From: CAYUUW01 sp964448005
GTDB lineage: Bacteria; Patescibacteriota; Gracilibacteria; UM-FILTER-43-11
Direction of reading: 5' to 3'
Assembly: GCA_964448005.1 (NCBI GenBank)
Contig: CAYUUW010000075.1
Coordinates: forward strand, 1-5,058
Length of the DNA: 5,058 bases
The notes beneath the pieces were generated by a model. It did no database searches and had not been told where the DNA came from. It was given only the letters and a program-made list of their open reading frames with translations. The translations under genes and the position numbers were made by a program. Below, piece by piece: positions 1 through 5,058 of this stretch (the stretch's first letter is position 1; the number at the start of each line of letters is the position of its first letter).

Positions 1-979
1 GGATCTCGGCGGAGTTGCGTGGGTCGAAAAAAAGGGCGTTCCCCTCCCCGCAGATCTCCGGAATGGAAGAGGCATTGGAAGCAATCACGGGCGTGCCGCA
101 CTGCATGGCTTCCAAGGGAGGCAGGCCGAAGCCTTCGTAGAAAGAAGGGAAAGCGTAGGCCAAGGCGTTCCGGTAGAGGCCGAAAAGATCCTCCTCGCTG
201 ACCATGCCCACCAGGCGAACCTGTCTTTCCAGGCCGAGTTCGGCGATCGTTTGAGGAACCTCGCTGTAGAAAGGGTTCGGCTTGCCGGTGATAACCAAAT
301 TGTAGGCGCCGCCAGAAGAGGCATTGAAGGAAGCGAAAGCCCGGATGAGCCCCACCAGGTTCTTGTGGTCGCGCCACACGCCGGTGTAGAGGAAAAAAGG
401 CTTTTCCAGCTTCAGCCTTTCAGCCAAATCCTGCCCAGAGGAAGCCTTCGCTTGGCCGAACTTGGGATGAATGCCGTTGTAGGCCACTTCGATTTTGGAC
501 AAGGGGAGGCCAAGGACCTCTGCCAGGTCCTTTTGGGTGTTCTTGGAAACAGCCAGGATCCTCTTGGCCCGGCGGGTCACAGTGCGGATCGCCAAATGGT
601 AGGCCAGCCGGTGAATGAGGCGATTCATCTTCTTTCCGGGAAAGAAGGAGAGGGTCAGGTCGTGGATGGTGACCACGAAAGGCTTGAAGTAAAGCAAGGG
701 GGCATTGAAGTGGGCGAAGTGGACCAGATCCAGCTTTTCCCGCAGGAGCTGGCGCAGGAATCCCCATTGCTCGCCCAAGGAATAATGAGGATAATCCGCC
801 AGAACCTTCCTGAAACGGGGGCTGGGAGGCATAAACTGCCCGTACTGCTCTTTGCGGAGAAAGACCACGTACTCATGGCGGTCATCCAGGGGGGCCAAAT
901 GGTCGATGAGTTCGGCAGTGTAGCGGCCAATGCCCGTGAAGGCCGGGCCGTACATGCGCGCGTCAATTCCGATTTTCAT
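1..979 (-). CDS. Glycosyltransferase family 4 (GT-B fold), C-terminus cut by the window edge
   Basis: This is a retaining GT-B glycosyltransferase of family GT4, which moves a sugar from a nucleotide donor onto a glycan or lipid-linked acceptor at the cytoplasmic face of the membrane. The frame stays open to the left edge and gives 326 residues. The N-terminal acceptor domain starts MKIGIDARMYG and has a glycine loop FTGIGRY (14-20) and an IHD motif (105-107). The linker strand ends in AVSKNTQKDL (143-152). The donor domain carries YTGVWRDHKNLVGLIRAF (198-215), the family's EX7E motif in EGFGLPPLE (Glu282 and Glu290), then GTPVIAS (295-301) and IPEICGEGNALFFDP (306-320). Roughly the last 40-60 residues of a usual family member are missing. 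The ATG at 979 was chosen because MKIGIDAR is the typical family start; an in-frame GTG 27 bases upstream is less likely. No Shine-Dalgarno site is seen. Donor and acceptor sugars cannot be told from sequence; mannosyltransferase-like activity is a guess. Confidence 0.95.
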   Translation of the reverse strand, partial: MKIGIDARMYGPAFTGIGRYTAELIDHLAPLDDRHEYVVFLRKEQYGQFMPPSPRFRKVLADYPHYSLGEQWGFLRQLLREKLDLVHFAHFNAPLLYFKPFVVTIHDLTLSFFPGKKMNRLIHRLAYHLAIRTVTRRAKRILAVSKNTQKDLAEVLGLPLSKIEVAYNGIHPKFGQAKASSGQDLAERLKLEKPFFLYTGVWRDHKNLVGLIRAFASFNASSGGAYNLVITGKPNPFYSEVPQTIAELGLERQVRLVGMVSEEDLFGLYRNALAYAFPSFYEGFGLPPLEAMQCGTPVIASNASSIPEICGEGNALFFDPRNSAEI

Positions 980-1027
980 GCGTGAGGTTGTTGAGCGAAC
1001 CACAGCCGTACAGGCCTAGGCGAGAGA

Positions 1028-1033
1028 AGTATA
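1028..1033 (-). promoter_or_regulatory. Possible -10 box for the glycosyltransferase gene
   Basis: On the minus strand this reads TATACT, five of six matches to the TATAAT consensus, about 45 bases before the glycosyltransferase ATG. Seventeen bases upstream the hexamer is TTACCC, only a weak match to a -35 box, and there is no TGn extension. It is the best candidate in the 94 to 112 bases between the two divergent starts, but support is thin. Confidence 0.3.
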
Positions 1034-1066
1034 TGTTTTTTCCTGTTTTTGGGTAAGGAGTTTTTT

Positions 1067-1075
1067 TGCTACAAT
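1067..1075 (+). promoter_or_regulatory. Extended -10 promoter box (TGCTACAAT) for the membrane-protein gene
   Basis: TGCTACAAT is a TGn extension followed by a five-of-six match to TATAAT, preceded by a run of seven T. No good -35 hexamer lies at 16-18 bases, which is usual for extended -10 promoters. The predicted transcription start is near 1082. This box overlaps the ATG at 1074, so if it is real, translation must start at the next ATG (1092) on a very short leader. Similar TGCTAnnAT boxes precede the SGNH-like gene and creD. Confidence 0.5.
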
Positions 1076-1091
1076 GGCGCAAAGCAGCACC

Positions 1092-2051
1092 ATGAGCAAA
1101 ACCCAAAAAGCCACAGGAAGCCTCCATCGGCATGGAAAAGCCCATGACGAGCGGCATGCGAAGGCCAAAAAGCTTGCTCTTTCATCCTCGGCGCAGTCGG
1201 CCAAGGATCCTGGAGCGCTGGCCTGGCTGATTCTGACGCTTTTTTCGGCAGCAGGACTGATTATTTTCATCCTGAGCTGGGCCAGCCGACAAAGGGAAGG
1301 CGCGCAGGGGCTGATTCCGAGGGGGCAGGAAAAGGCTTCCGAGCTGGCTGCCGATCAGGAATTCTTGGGCCTGAAACCTGCCGCGCCCAAGCCAGCCTAT
1401 CCGGGCCGAGGACTGGAGGCCTCCGCGGAAACCACCCAATCCCTGGCCAGCGGCCAAGCCCAAACTGCCATGCTCCAGGGCCGCGCCCAAGCCCTGCAGA
1501 AAAGCATCCTGGCCACCTTCATCCTGGGCGAGGGAGCGCTGGGCATCGAAAAAGCCTTGGAAAAAGACACTCGCCTGCTGGGCCAGATGGACAACGCCCT
1601 TTCGGTAGACCTTTTCCATTTCCTGAACCAATCGGCGAATCGGGCGGATGCGCTGGAAAACTACCTCAACCTCATTGAGGAGCTGGAAAGGCGCAGCGCG
1701 GAACGCCAGGGCGAGCTGCAGGCCGCCATCCTCTTCCTGCAGGGGAACGCCGCCGCCAAAGAGACTGTGATCGACAGCGCCGAGGAGGCTTTCTTTCAGC
1801 AGGTCCAGCGCTTCAACGGAAAAGAAGCCCAAAAGCAGCTGGATGAGTTTATTGCTGTGCAGGGCACCAGCGCAGAGATCCAAGCCAAGCTGGGGACCTA
1901 CCAGCACCTGAGCAGCCAATACGCCTACTACCAGCCTCGGCTGGAAACCCACCTCAGAGCGATTCGGGCCAACCGGGATGCGCTGATTGCAGGAGTGAAG
2001 GTGGTGGAAATCGAAGGAATGACTTTGCCCTTGGTGCTGCCGGAAAGATAA
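1092..2051 (+). CDS. Single-pass membrane protein with a large helical outer domain, function unknown
   Basis: I do not recognise this family. From ATG 1092 it is 319 residues. Residues 1-41 are basic and His-rich (four His in positions 12-22: LHRHGKAHDERH), followed by one transmembrane helix at about 42-63 (GALAWLILTLFSAAGLIIFI). By the positive-inside rule the N-terminus is cytoplasmic and the rest lies outside. A Pro/Ala/Gly linker (about 70-110) leads into a long, Ala/Gln/Glu/Leu-rich, probably helical or coiled-coil domain (about 115-300). It ends in a short beta-like tail, AGVKVVEIEGMTLPLVLP. The layout resembles assembly proteins such as PilO or FtsL only in topology, with no sequence evidence for either. 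An in-frame ATG at 1074 would add six residues (MAQSST). AAGGAG at 1055-1060 is 13 bases from that ATG, which is long for a ribosome site, and the ATG overlaps the likely -10 box, so 1092 is preferred. The gene is divergent from the glycosyltransferase and convergent with the SGNH-like gene. Confidence 0.85.
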   Translation: MSKTQKATGSLHRHGKAHDERHAKAKKLALSSSAQSAKDPGALAWLILTLFSAAGLIIFILSWASRQREGAQGLIPRGQEKASELAADQEFLGLKPAAPKPAYPGRGLEASAETTQSLASGQAQTAMLQGRAQALQKSILATFILGEGALGIEKALEKDTRLLGQMDNALSVDLFHFLNQSANRADALENYLNLIEELERRSAERQGELQAAILFLQGNAAAKETVIDSAEEAFFQQVQRFNGKEAQKQLDEFIAVQGTSAEIQAKLGTYQHLSSQYAYYQPRLETHLRAIRANRDALIAGVKVVEIEGMTLPLVLPER

Positions 2052-2057
2052 TGTACT

Positions 2058-2075
2058 AATTCTGCCTTCAGAATT
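2058..2075. repeat. Small hairpin just after the membrane-protein gene
   Basis: AATTCTG (2058-2064) and CAGAATT (2069-2075) form a perfect 7-bp stem with a four-base CCTT loop, starting six bases after the TAA stop at 2049-2051. It is AT-rich and has no following T tract, so it is not a classical intrinsic terminator. It may stabilise the 3' end of the transcript. Confidence 0.4.
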
Positions 2076-2097
2076 GAATGAAACGGGCTACCTGGCA

Positions 2098-2138
2098 AGG
2101 AATAAGGAGTAAGGATTAAGTGCTTACTCCTTATTCCT
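2098..2138. repeat. Perfect 16-bp inverted repeat made of AGGANTA heptamers, between convergent genes
   Basis: The left arm AGGAATAAGGAGTAAG (2098-2113) is exactly complementary to CTTACTCCTTATTCCT (2123-2138), with a nine-base loop. The left arm and loop also read as three tandem heptamers of the form AGGANTA: AGGAATA, AGGAGTA, AGGATTA (2098-2118). It lies 46 bases after the stop of the plus-strand gene and 9 bases past the stop of the minus-strand gene. It may act as a two-way terminator or RNA-stabilising hairpin for both, though neither strand has a clean T tract. It could instead be one copy of a dispersed genomic repeat family. The structure is certain; its role is inferred. Confidence 0.75.
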
Positions 2139-2147
2139 GAATTGATA

Positions 2148-3167
2148 TCAGCCAAGGGCATAGTCCAAGGCTTGCTTGGCCAGCTTTGCGGAAGGATGAA
2201 TTAGCTCGTTAAACGTCAATTTTTTCTTTTTTTGCTTGCCCCCCTCTTTCTCGTCCCTCCCTTTTTCGTAATCCCTTTCATGCTGCTTTTTCAAATCTCC
2301 CGCCCTATAACCCTCTGCCTTCAAGTCTGGAGTGATTTCCTCTTCGCTATAGGCATATTCAGCATAGTAATCCACGACCCGAATGCGAATATTGTAATGC
2401 TCAGCCAATTGCGAAAAATCAGCCCCCATGAGGGCGTTGCGCCATTCTAGGCCGTTGGCCCTGCGCATCTCTCCACCATCCACGGTAGCCAAACGGCTAT
2501 CAAAAGGCACTCCTGTAGGCAAAAGCACCTCCTGAGCCCCATTTTTGGCGGACAGAGCAATGGCTTGGACCAAAAGACTGCGCTCATCCTTCTCACCCTT
2601 CTCGGGCTCCTTAAAATTGCGAAGATCCCCAATGATAGCCTCCGGCCTGAAGTCTTTGCTGGCGATATTGTTTAGGGCAAACTGCAAAAAAATGCTCTCT
2701 TTGCCCCTGAAGGCTTCTGACCCCCTTTCCATGAGGTCTAAAATTTTAGAGCTGCTATAGCCATCTTCAGCCAGATCCAAGGCTCCGGTCTCCCGAGCCA
2801 TCAGGTTGGCCGTGGAAGAACCGACGATAAGCAACTTGGAGTACTTCTCCTTTTCATTGGATTCCCGAGCCTCCGGCGCAGGAGTTGGGGCAGAGGCTGA
2901 AACTGGAACAGCAGAAGCCGGGGTTGATAAATTGCCCTTGGCAGGTTCGGAATCTGAAGGTGCGGAGGGGAAAAGGTCCTCTACTCCTTTTAGAAAATCC
3001 TTGAGCAACAAGGAAAATTCCGGGGCCAGTTCCTGGAAAGCCTTGAGAGCCTCCAAGGGATTGGAGAAAAGCTTTTGGAAAGCCTCGACGCTGCGGCGCA
3101 GCAAATTGAGCTTTTCTTCGGGGCTTTGCGGAGCTGAAGGTGTTGTTTCAAATCCCGTCTCTGACAT
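2148..3167 (-). CDS. SGNH/GDSL hydrolase-like protein with N-terminal helical region and linker
   Basis: This 339-residue protein has three parts. Residues 17-62 are helical and hydrophobic-patterned (EEKLNLLRRSVEAFQKLF, NPLEALKAFQELAPEF). Residues 66-108 are a Ser/Pro/Ala-rich linker. From 111 onward the pattern is that of an SGNH hydrolase, an alpha/beta esterase/lipase fold. Block I is KLLIVGSSTAN, with Ser118 in the nucleophile position. Block II is EDGYSSSKIL, with Gly136. Block III is FALNNIA, with Asn166. Block V is ELIHPSAKLAKQAL, with His324. Two positions differ from consensus: Ser replaces Asp before the nucleophile, and Glu321 replaces the usual Asp three residues before His. A Lys/Glu/Gly-rich insertion (301-317) sits just before block V. 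There is no signal peptide or membrane helix. Substrate is unknown; carbohydrate or peptidoglycan deacetylation is only a possibility. The gene is lower in GC than its neighbours in two of three samples: 26, 27 and 33 G/C per 60 bases, against 40 in creD and 43 in the membrane-protein gene. ATG 3167 has no clear ribosome site. Confidence 0.8.
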   Translation of the reverse strand: MSETGFETTPSAPQSPEEKLNLLRRSVEAFQKLFSNPLEALKAFQELAPEFSLLLKDFLKGVEDLFPSAPSDSEPAKGNLSTPASAVPVSASAPTPAPEARESNEKEKYSKLLIVGSSTANLMARETGALDLAEDGYSSSKILDLMERGSEAFRGKESIFLQFALNNIASKDFRPEAIIGDLRNFKEPEKGEKDERSLLVQAIALSAKNGAQEVLLPTGVPFDSRLATVDGGEMRRANGLEWRNALMGADFSQLAEHYNIRIRVVDYYAEYAYSEEEITPDLKAEGYRAGDLKKQHERDYEKGRDEKEGGKQKKKKLTFNELIHPSAKLAKQALDYALG

Positions 3168-3213
3168 TTTTTATGCTTTTTTCTTGAGCGAAGGCTAAGG
3201 TCCAAATCCCATT

Positions 3214-3222
3214 ATTCTAGCA
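3214..3222 (-). promoter_or_regulatory. Extended -10 promoter box (TGCTAGAAT) for the SGNH-like gene
   Basis: On the minus strand, TTTTTTG precedes TGCTAGAAT, which is a TGn extension plus TAGAAT (five of six matches to TATAAT). No convincing -35 hexamer is present. The predicted start is near 3207, giving a leader of about 40 bases to the ATG at 3167. The box has the same TGCTA core as those before the membrane-protein gene and creD. Confidence 0.5.
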
Positions 3223-3537
3223 CAAAAAAGGTCGAAAAGCCATATTTTCAGCAGCCGAAGGACTCAGGGAAAGGAAAATAGGCAGAATCCGGGATTCAGC
3301 CGAGGACATTCAAGAGCCTCTCGACTCGATTCCTCGGAGGCAAGGTGGGCAAGCCTTCATGTCGCTGACTTCCGGCCAACGCATGGGGACAGCCCAACAA
3401 TCCGCAGTGAAAGTTATGCAGGCGCTGCTGCAAATCACTTTGGTGAGTATGGCACTCCTCATCATTGGGCGTTAGCCCAGTTCCCCGATGCTCCGGACAA
3501 GCACGTTGATTCATTCGGAAAATAGATTTTCGAGCTA
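3223..3537. other. Stretch of about 315 bases without a convincing gene
   Basis: Nothing here is assigned. Near the creD end, GAAAAT and ATTTTC (3518-3531) make a small AT-rich palindrome with no T tract, a poor terminator. A minus-strand open frame from ATG 3514 to 3296 (72 codons) starts 23 bases after the creD stop; its product is rich in Cys and His (for example CPEH, ECHTH, HNFHCGLLGCPH), but it has no ribosome site and matches no family I know. Other structure: CCGAGGA (3300-3306) pairs with TCCTCGG (3331-3337); TGGGC (3466-3470) pairs with GCCCA (3475-3479) around a GTTA loop; CAGCCGAAGGAC (3252-3263) is nearly repeated as CAGCCGAGGAC (3297-3307). It could be a small gene, a decayed gene or mobile-element remnant, a structured RNA, or plain spacer. 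Confidence 0.4.
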
Positions 3538-4902
3538 TCAGCTGCCCTTCTCCGCATCCGTGCGATACCAGTCGATGTTCCGGGTGACATACATGATCAC
3601 CGCCAGAGCGATGAACAGGCTGACCGAGCCGATGAGCAGGGCGTAGTCCGTGGCCCGGAGCAGAAGGTAAAGGGAAGCGTACAGAACAGTCAGCAGGCTG
3701 GCCATGAGCCCTCCTCGGCGGGCGCTCTTGAGCGTGCTGGCGGCGTAAGCGGAAACCAGGCCAATGGTGGCTGCGCTGGCCACCAGGTAAGACCAGCCGA
3801 AGGAAATCCGCTCGGAGAAGGAGAGGAGGAGAAGATAGAACAGGCTCAATCCAGCGCCCACCAGCAGGTACTGGAAAGGATGAACGCGAAGGCTCTGGAT
3901 CACTTCGAACAGGAAGAAAGCCAAGAAGCTGAAGAGGACGAAAAGGGCGCCGTACTTCACCGATCGGGTGACCTGCTGGTACACGTCCACAGGCAGCACC
4001 AGATCGACTCCAAAACTCGAGTCAAGAAGGGAACCGGTCAGTTCGGCCAACCTACCGGAAAAAAGATCCGGGCCGAAGCTTTTGGAATAAGGGGAAACGG
4101 ACCAGTTGGCTGTGAAGCCCTCGACCGTGATCTGGTGGGATTCCGGCAGAATGCTGCCCTCGAAGCCCGGGGAGATCCACGGAGAGCTCATGGCGACCTG
4201 GGTGCTTTTGCCGGCGGAAGCGATGCGCAGGCCTTCGCTGCCCTTCAGCTGGACCGGAACCTCCAGGGAACGGGCTTGGGCAGGATCCCATCCGTTCAGC
4301 TTGGCGCTGAAATAGGAGAAATTCCGATACTTGCTCGCCTCACTGTAGCCCTTGCCGTCATATTTGAAACGAATGAATTCATCCGCATTGTGCAACTGAG
4401 GGGCGGGGCGGAAAGAGTAGGCCTGATCCCCAACCTTGGCCTGCAGCTCGCCTCCCAAGCCCTGGGAATCGGCGATTCCCATCAGAAGCCAAGCTTCGTT
4501 CCAGCGCAGGCTCTTGGGATCCACCGGAAAATCCAAGCCATTCAAAGAGGAAAAATCAGCTTTGAAAAGCAGATTGGCATCGTAAAGCGGAACCTCGAAG
4601 ATCCCTCGGGAGCGAACCTGGGTCTCCAGCTTGGCGTCCACAGCAAGGTTCTCGGGGAAAAGGTAGACGACGGAGGTTTGGCTGCCGGGAGCGTAGGGAA
4701 CGGCCAGGACTGGGCCCACCACCCCCTGGAAAGCGCCCCATTTTCCGGAAACTTCCTCCACCGCTCCGCGGTAGCGGTCCTCGCGCTCCTCGATCACCGA
4801 ACGGATCATCTGCAGCGGAATCAGGAAGAGCAGGGCCAGCACGCCAATGCCGACGAGCCGCGCCGTGAAGCTTTGCGAAAGCGCCTGGAACTTGCTTTTC
4901 AT
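3538..4902 (-). CDS. creD: CreD family inner-membrane protein
   Basis: This is a CreD (cell envelope integrity, colicin E2 tolerance) family protein of 454 residues, close to the roughly 450 of the Escherichia coli protein. One transmembrane helix at about 16-34 runs into LIPLQMIRSVIEEREDRYRG, then a family-typical block of WGAFQGVVGPVLAVPY (55-70). A large extracytoplasmic beta-rich domain follows to about 310. The conserved VDVYQQVTRSVKYG (305-318) precedes five more helices at about 315-335, 343-362, 368-388, 398-415 and 418-439. Strong family signatures are HPFQYLLVGAGLSLFYLLLL (341-360), the ATDYALLIGSVSLF stretch (417-430) and RNIDWY (441-446). In E. coli creD belongs to the CreBC two-component regulon and affects envelope stress responses; its biochemical activity is not known. 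No creB, creC or creA is visible here, so its control is probably different. The ATG at 4902 has no clear ribosome site; the TGA stop is followed at once by an in-frame TAG. Confidence 0.96.
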   Translation of the reverse strand: MKSKFQALSQSFTARLVGIGVLALLFLIPLQMIRSVIEEREDRYRGAVEEVSGKWGAFQGVVGPVLAVPYAPGSQTSVVYLFPENLAVDAKLETQVRSRGIFEVPLYDANLLFKADFSSLNGLDFPVDPKSLRWNEAWLLMGIADSQGLGGELQAKVGDQAYSFRPAPQLHNADEFIRFKYDGKGYSEASKYRNFSYFSAKLNGWDPAQARSLEVPVQLKGSEGLRIASAGKSTQVAMSSPWISPGFEGSILPESHQITVEGFTANWSVSPYSKSFGPDLFSGRLAELTGSLLDSSFGVDLVLPVDVYQQVTRSVKYGALFVLFSFLAFFLFEVIQSLRVHPFQYLLVGAGLSLFYLLLLSFSERISFGWSYLVASAATIGLVSAYAASTLKSARRGGLMASLLTVLYASLYLLLRATDYALLIGSVSLFIALAVIMYVTRNIDWYRTDAEKGS

Positions 4903-4931
4903 AAAACAAGGGGCTTAAGGGTACGGCCCCT

Positions 4932-4940
4932 ATGCTAGCA
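4932..4940 (-). promoter_or_regulatory. Extended -10 promoter box (TGCTAGCAT) for creD
   Basis: On the minus strand this is TGCTAGCAT: a TGn extension plus TAGCAT, four of six matches to TATAAT. It lies 29 bases before the creD ATG, giving a predicted leader of about 20 bases. No clear -35 hexamer is seen at the usual spacing. Its TGCTA core matches the boxes before the other two genes. No CreB operator can be recognised. Confidence 0.45.
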
Positions 4941-5031
4941 CGAGGGAGGCTGAGGCAAAAGAAGGCTGGCTTGACAGCCCCTTACTGAAGAAAATGAATT
5001 TTTTATCCTGAGTTCAGAAACGAATTAGGAC

Positions 5032-5056
5032 ACTAAGGCAGAATTTAAACCTTAGT
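5032..5056. repeat. Hairpin at the right edge, upstream of creD
   Basis: ACTAAGG (5032-5038) is complementary to CCTTAGT (5050-5056), with an 11-base AT-rich loop. With a two-base bulge the stem can instead extend through GGA (5028-5030) and TCC (5056-5058), so the structure may continue past the window. It could be the 3' end of the next gene's transcript. The rest of 4941-5058 shows no gene. Confidence 0.35.
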
Positions 5057-5058
5057 CC

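Noticed and set aside
251..985. Long plus-strand open frame of 244 codons
   Set aside because: It lies antisense to the glycosyltransferase, whose frame carries clear GT4 motifs; the plus-strand translation has no recognisable domain.
1182..1952. Minus-strand open frame of 256 codons opposite the membrane-protein gene
   Set aside because: The plus-strand product has a sensible tail, membrane helix and helical domain, and a promoter; the antisense product is rich in Gly/Leu/Phe/Gln with no domain, as expected for a shadow in GC-rich DNA.
2148..2150. TGA read as a sense codon, as in some Gracilibacteria-type CPR
   Set aside because: Read-through would add only eight codons; no gene has internal TGA codons, creD has a TGA-TAG double stop, and composition does not fit those AT-rich lineages.
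2218..2270. Pyrimidine-rich tract that looks like a regulatory or triplex-forming element
   Set aside because: It is explained as the coding strand for the Lys/Glu/Gly-rich insertion of the SGNH-like protein.
2806..3198. Plus-strand open frame of 130 codons
   Set aside because: It is antisense to the linker and N-terminus of the SGNH-like gene; its Ser/Gly/Ala/Glu-rich content mirrors that linker.
3518..3531. GAAAAT/ATTTTC palindrome as a creD terminator
   Set aside because: The stem is AT-only apart from one pair, the loop is two bases, and no T tract follows.
3880..4938. Plus-strand open frame of 352 codons
   Set aside because: It is the antisense shadow of creD, which matches its family over its full length.
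4971..4999. TTGACA (4971-4976) with ATGAAT 17 bases on, as a plus-strand promoter
   Set aside because: The -35 is perfect, but the -10 matches only three of six positions and no gene follows before the window ends.
2058..5045. AATTCTGCCTT at 2058-2068 recurring inverted as AAGGCAGAATT at 5035-5045
   Set aside because: A shared 11-mer is expected by chance a few times in 5 kb on both strands, and the flanks do not match.

Overview
The window looks like chromosomal DNA from an uncultivated bacterium of the Patescibacteria (candidate phyla radiation, CPR) type. This placement is an inference. It rests on the style of the glycosyltransferase start (MKIGIDARMYG), on small modular proteins of unknown function with helical and Pro/Ala/Ser-rich segments, on the lack of a well-placed Shine-Dalgarno site before any of the four genes, and on extended -10 promoter boxes of the form TGCTAnnAT close upstream of three of them. 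No rRNA, tRNA or marker gene is present to prove it. Base composition is moderately GC-rich in most genes and visibly lower in the SGNH-like gene. Stop codons read normally (TAA and TGA), and nothing demands a recoded TGA.

Layout. From 1 to 979, on the minus strand, is a GT-B glycosyltransferase of family 4, cut by the left edge. A short divergent intergenic region follows. From 1092 (or 1074) to 2051, on the plus strand, is a single-pass membrane protein with a large helical outer domain and no recognised function. Between 2052 and 2147, separating two convergent genes, lie a small hairpin and a perfect 16-bp inverted repeat built from heptamers. From 2148 to 3167, on the minus strand, is a protein with an N-terminal helical region, a low-complexity linker and a degenerate SGNH/GDSL hydrolase domain. 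From 3168 to 3537 there is no convincing gene; the stretch holds the promoter of the SGNH-like gene and an unexplained block with some coding-like character. From 3538 to 4902, on the minus strand, is a full-length CreD-family inner-membrane protein. The last 156 bases hold its promoter and a hairpin touching the right edge.

How the genes relate. There is no clear operon: the three genes whose starts have a good promoter candidate appear to be transcribed separately. The common thread is the cell envelope (glycan synthesis, a membrane-anchored outer domain, an esterase-like fold, CreD), but no shared pathway can be shown. I found no mobile element, CRISPR array, defence system or toxin-antitoxin pair. 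The points worth a second look are the altered catalytic motifs of the SGNH protein, the heptamer palindrome, the recurrent promoter motif and the unexplained block downstream of creD.
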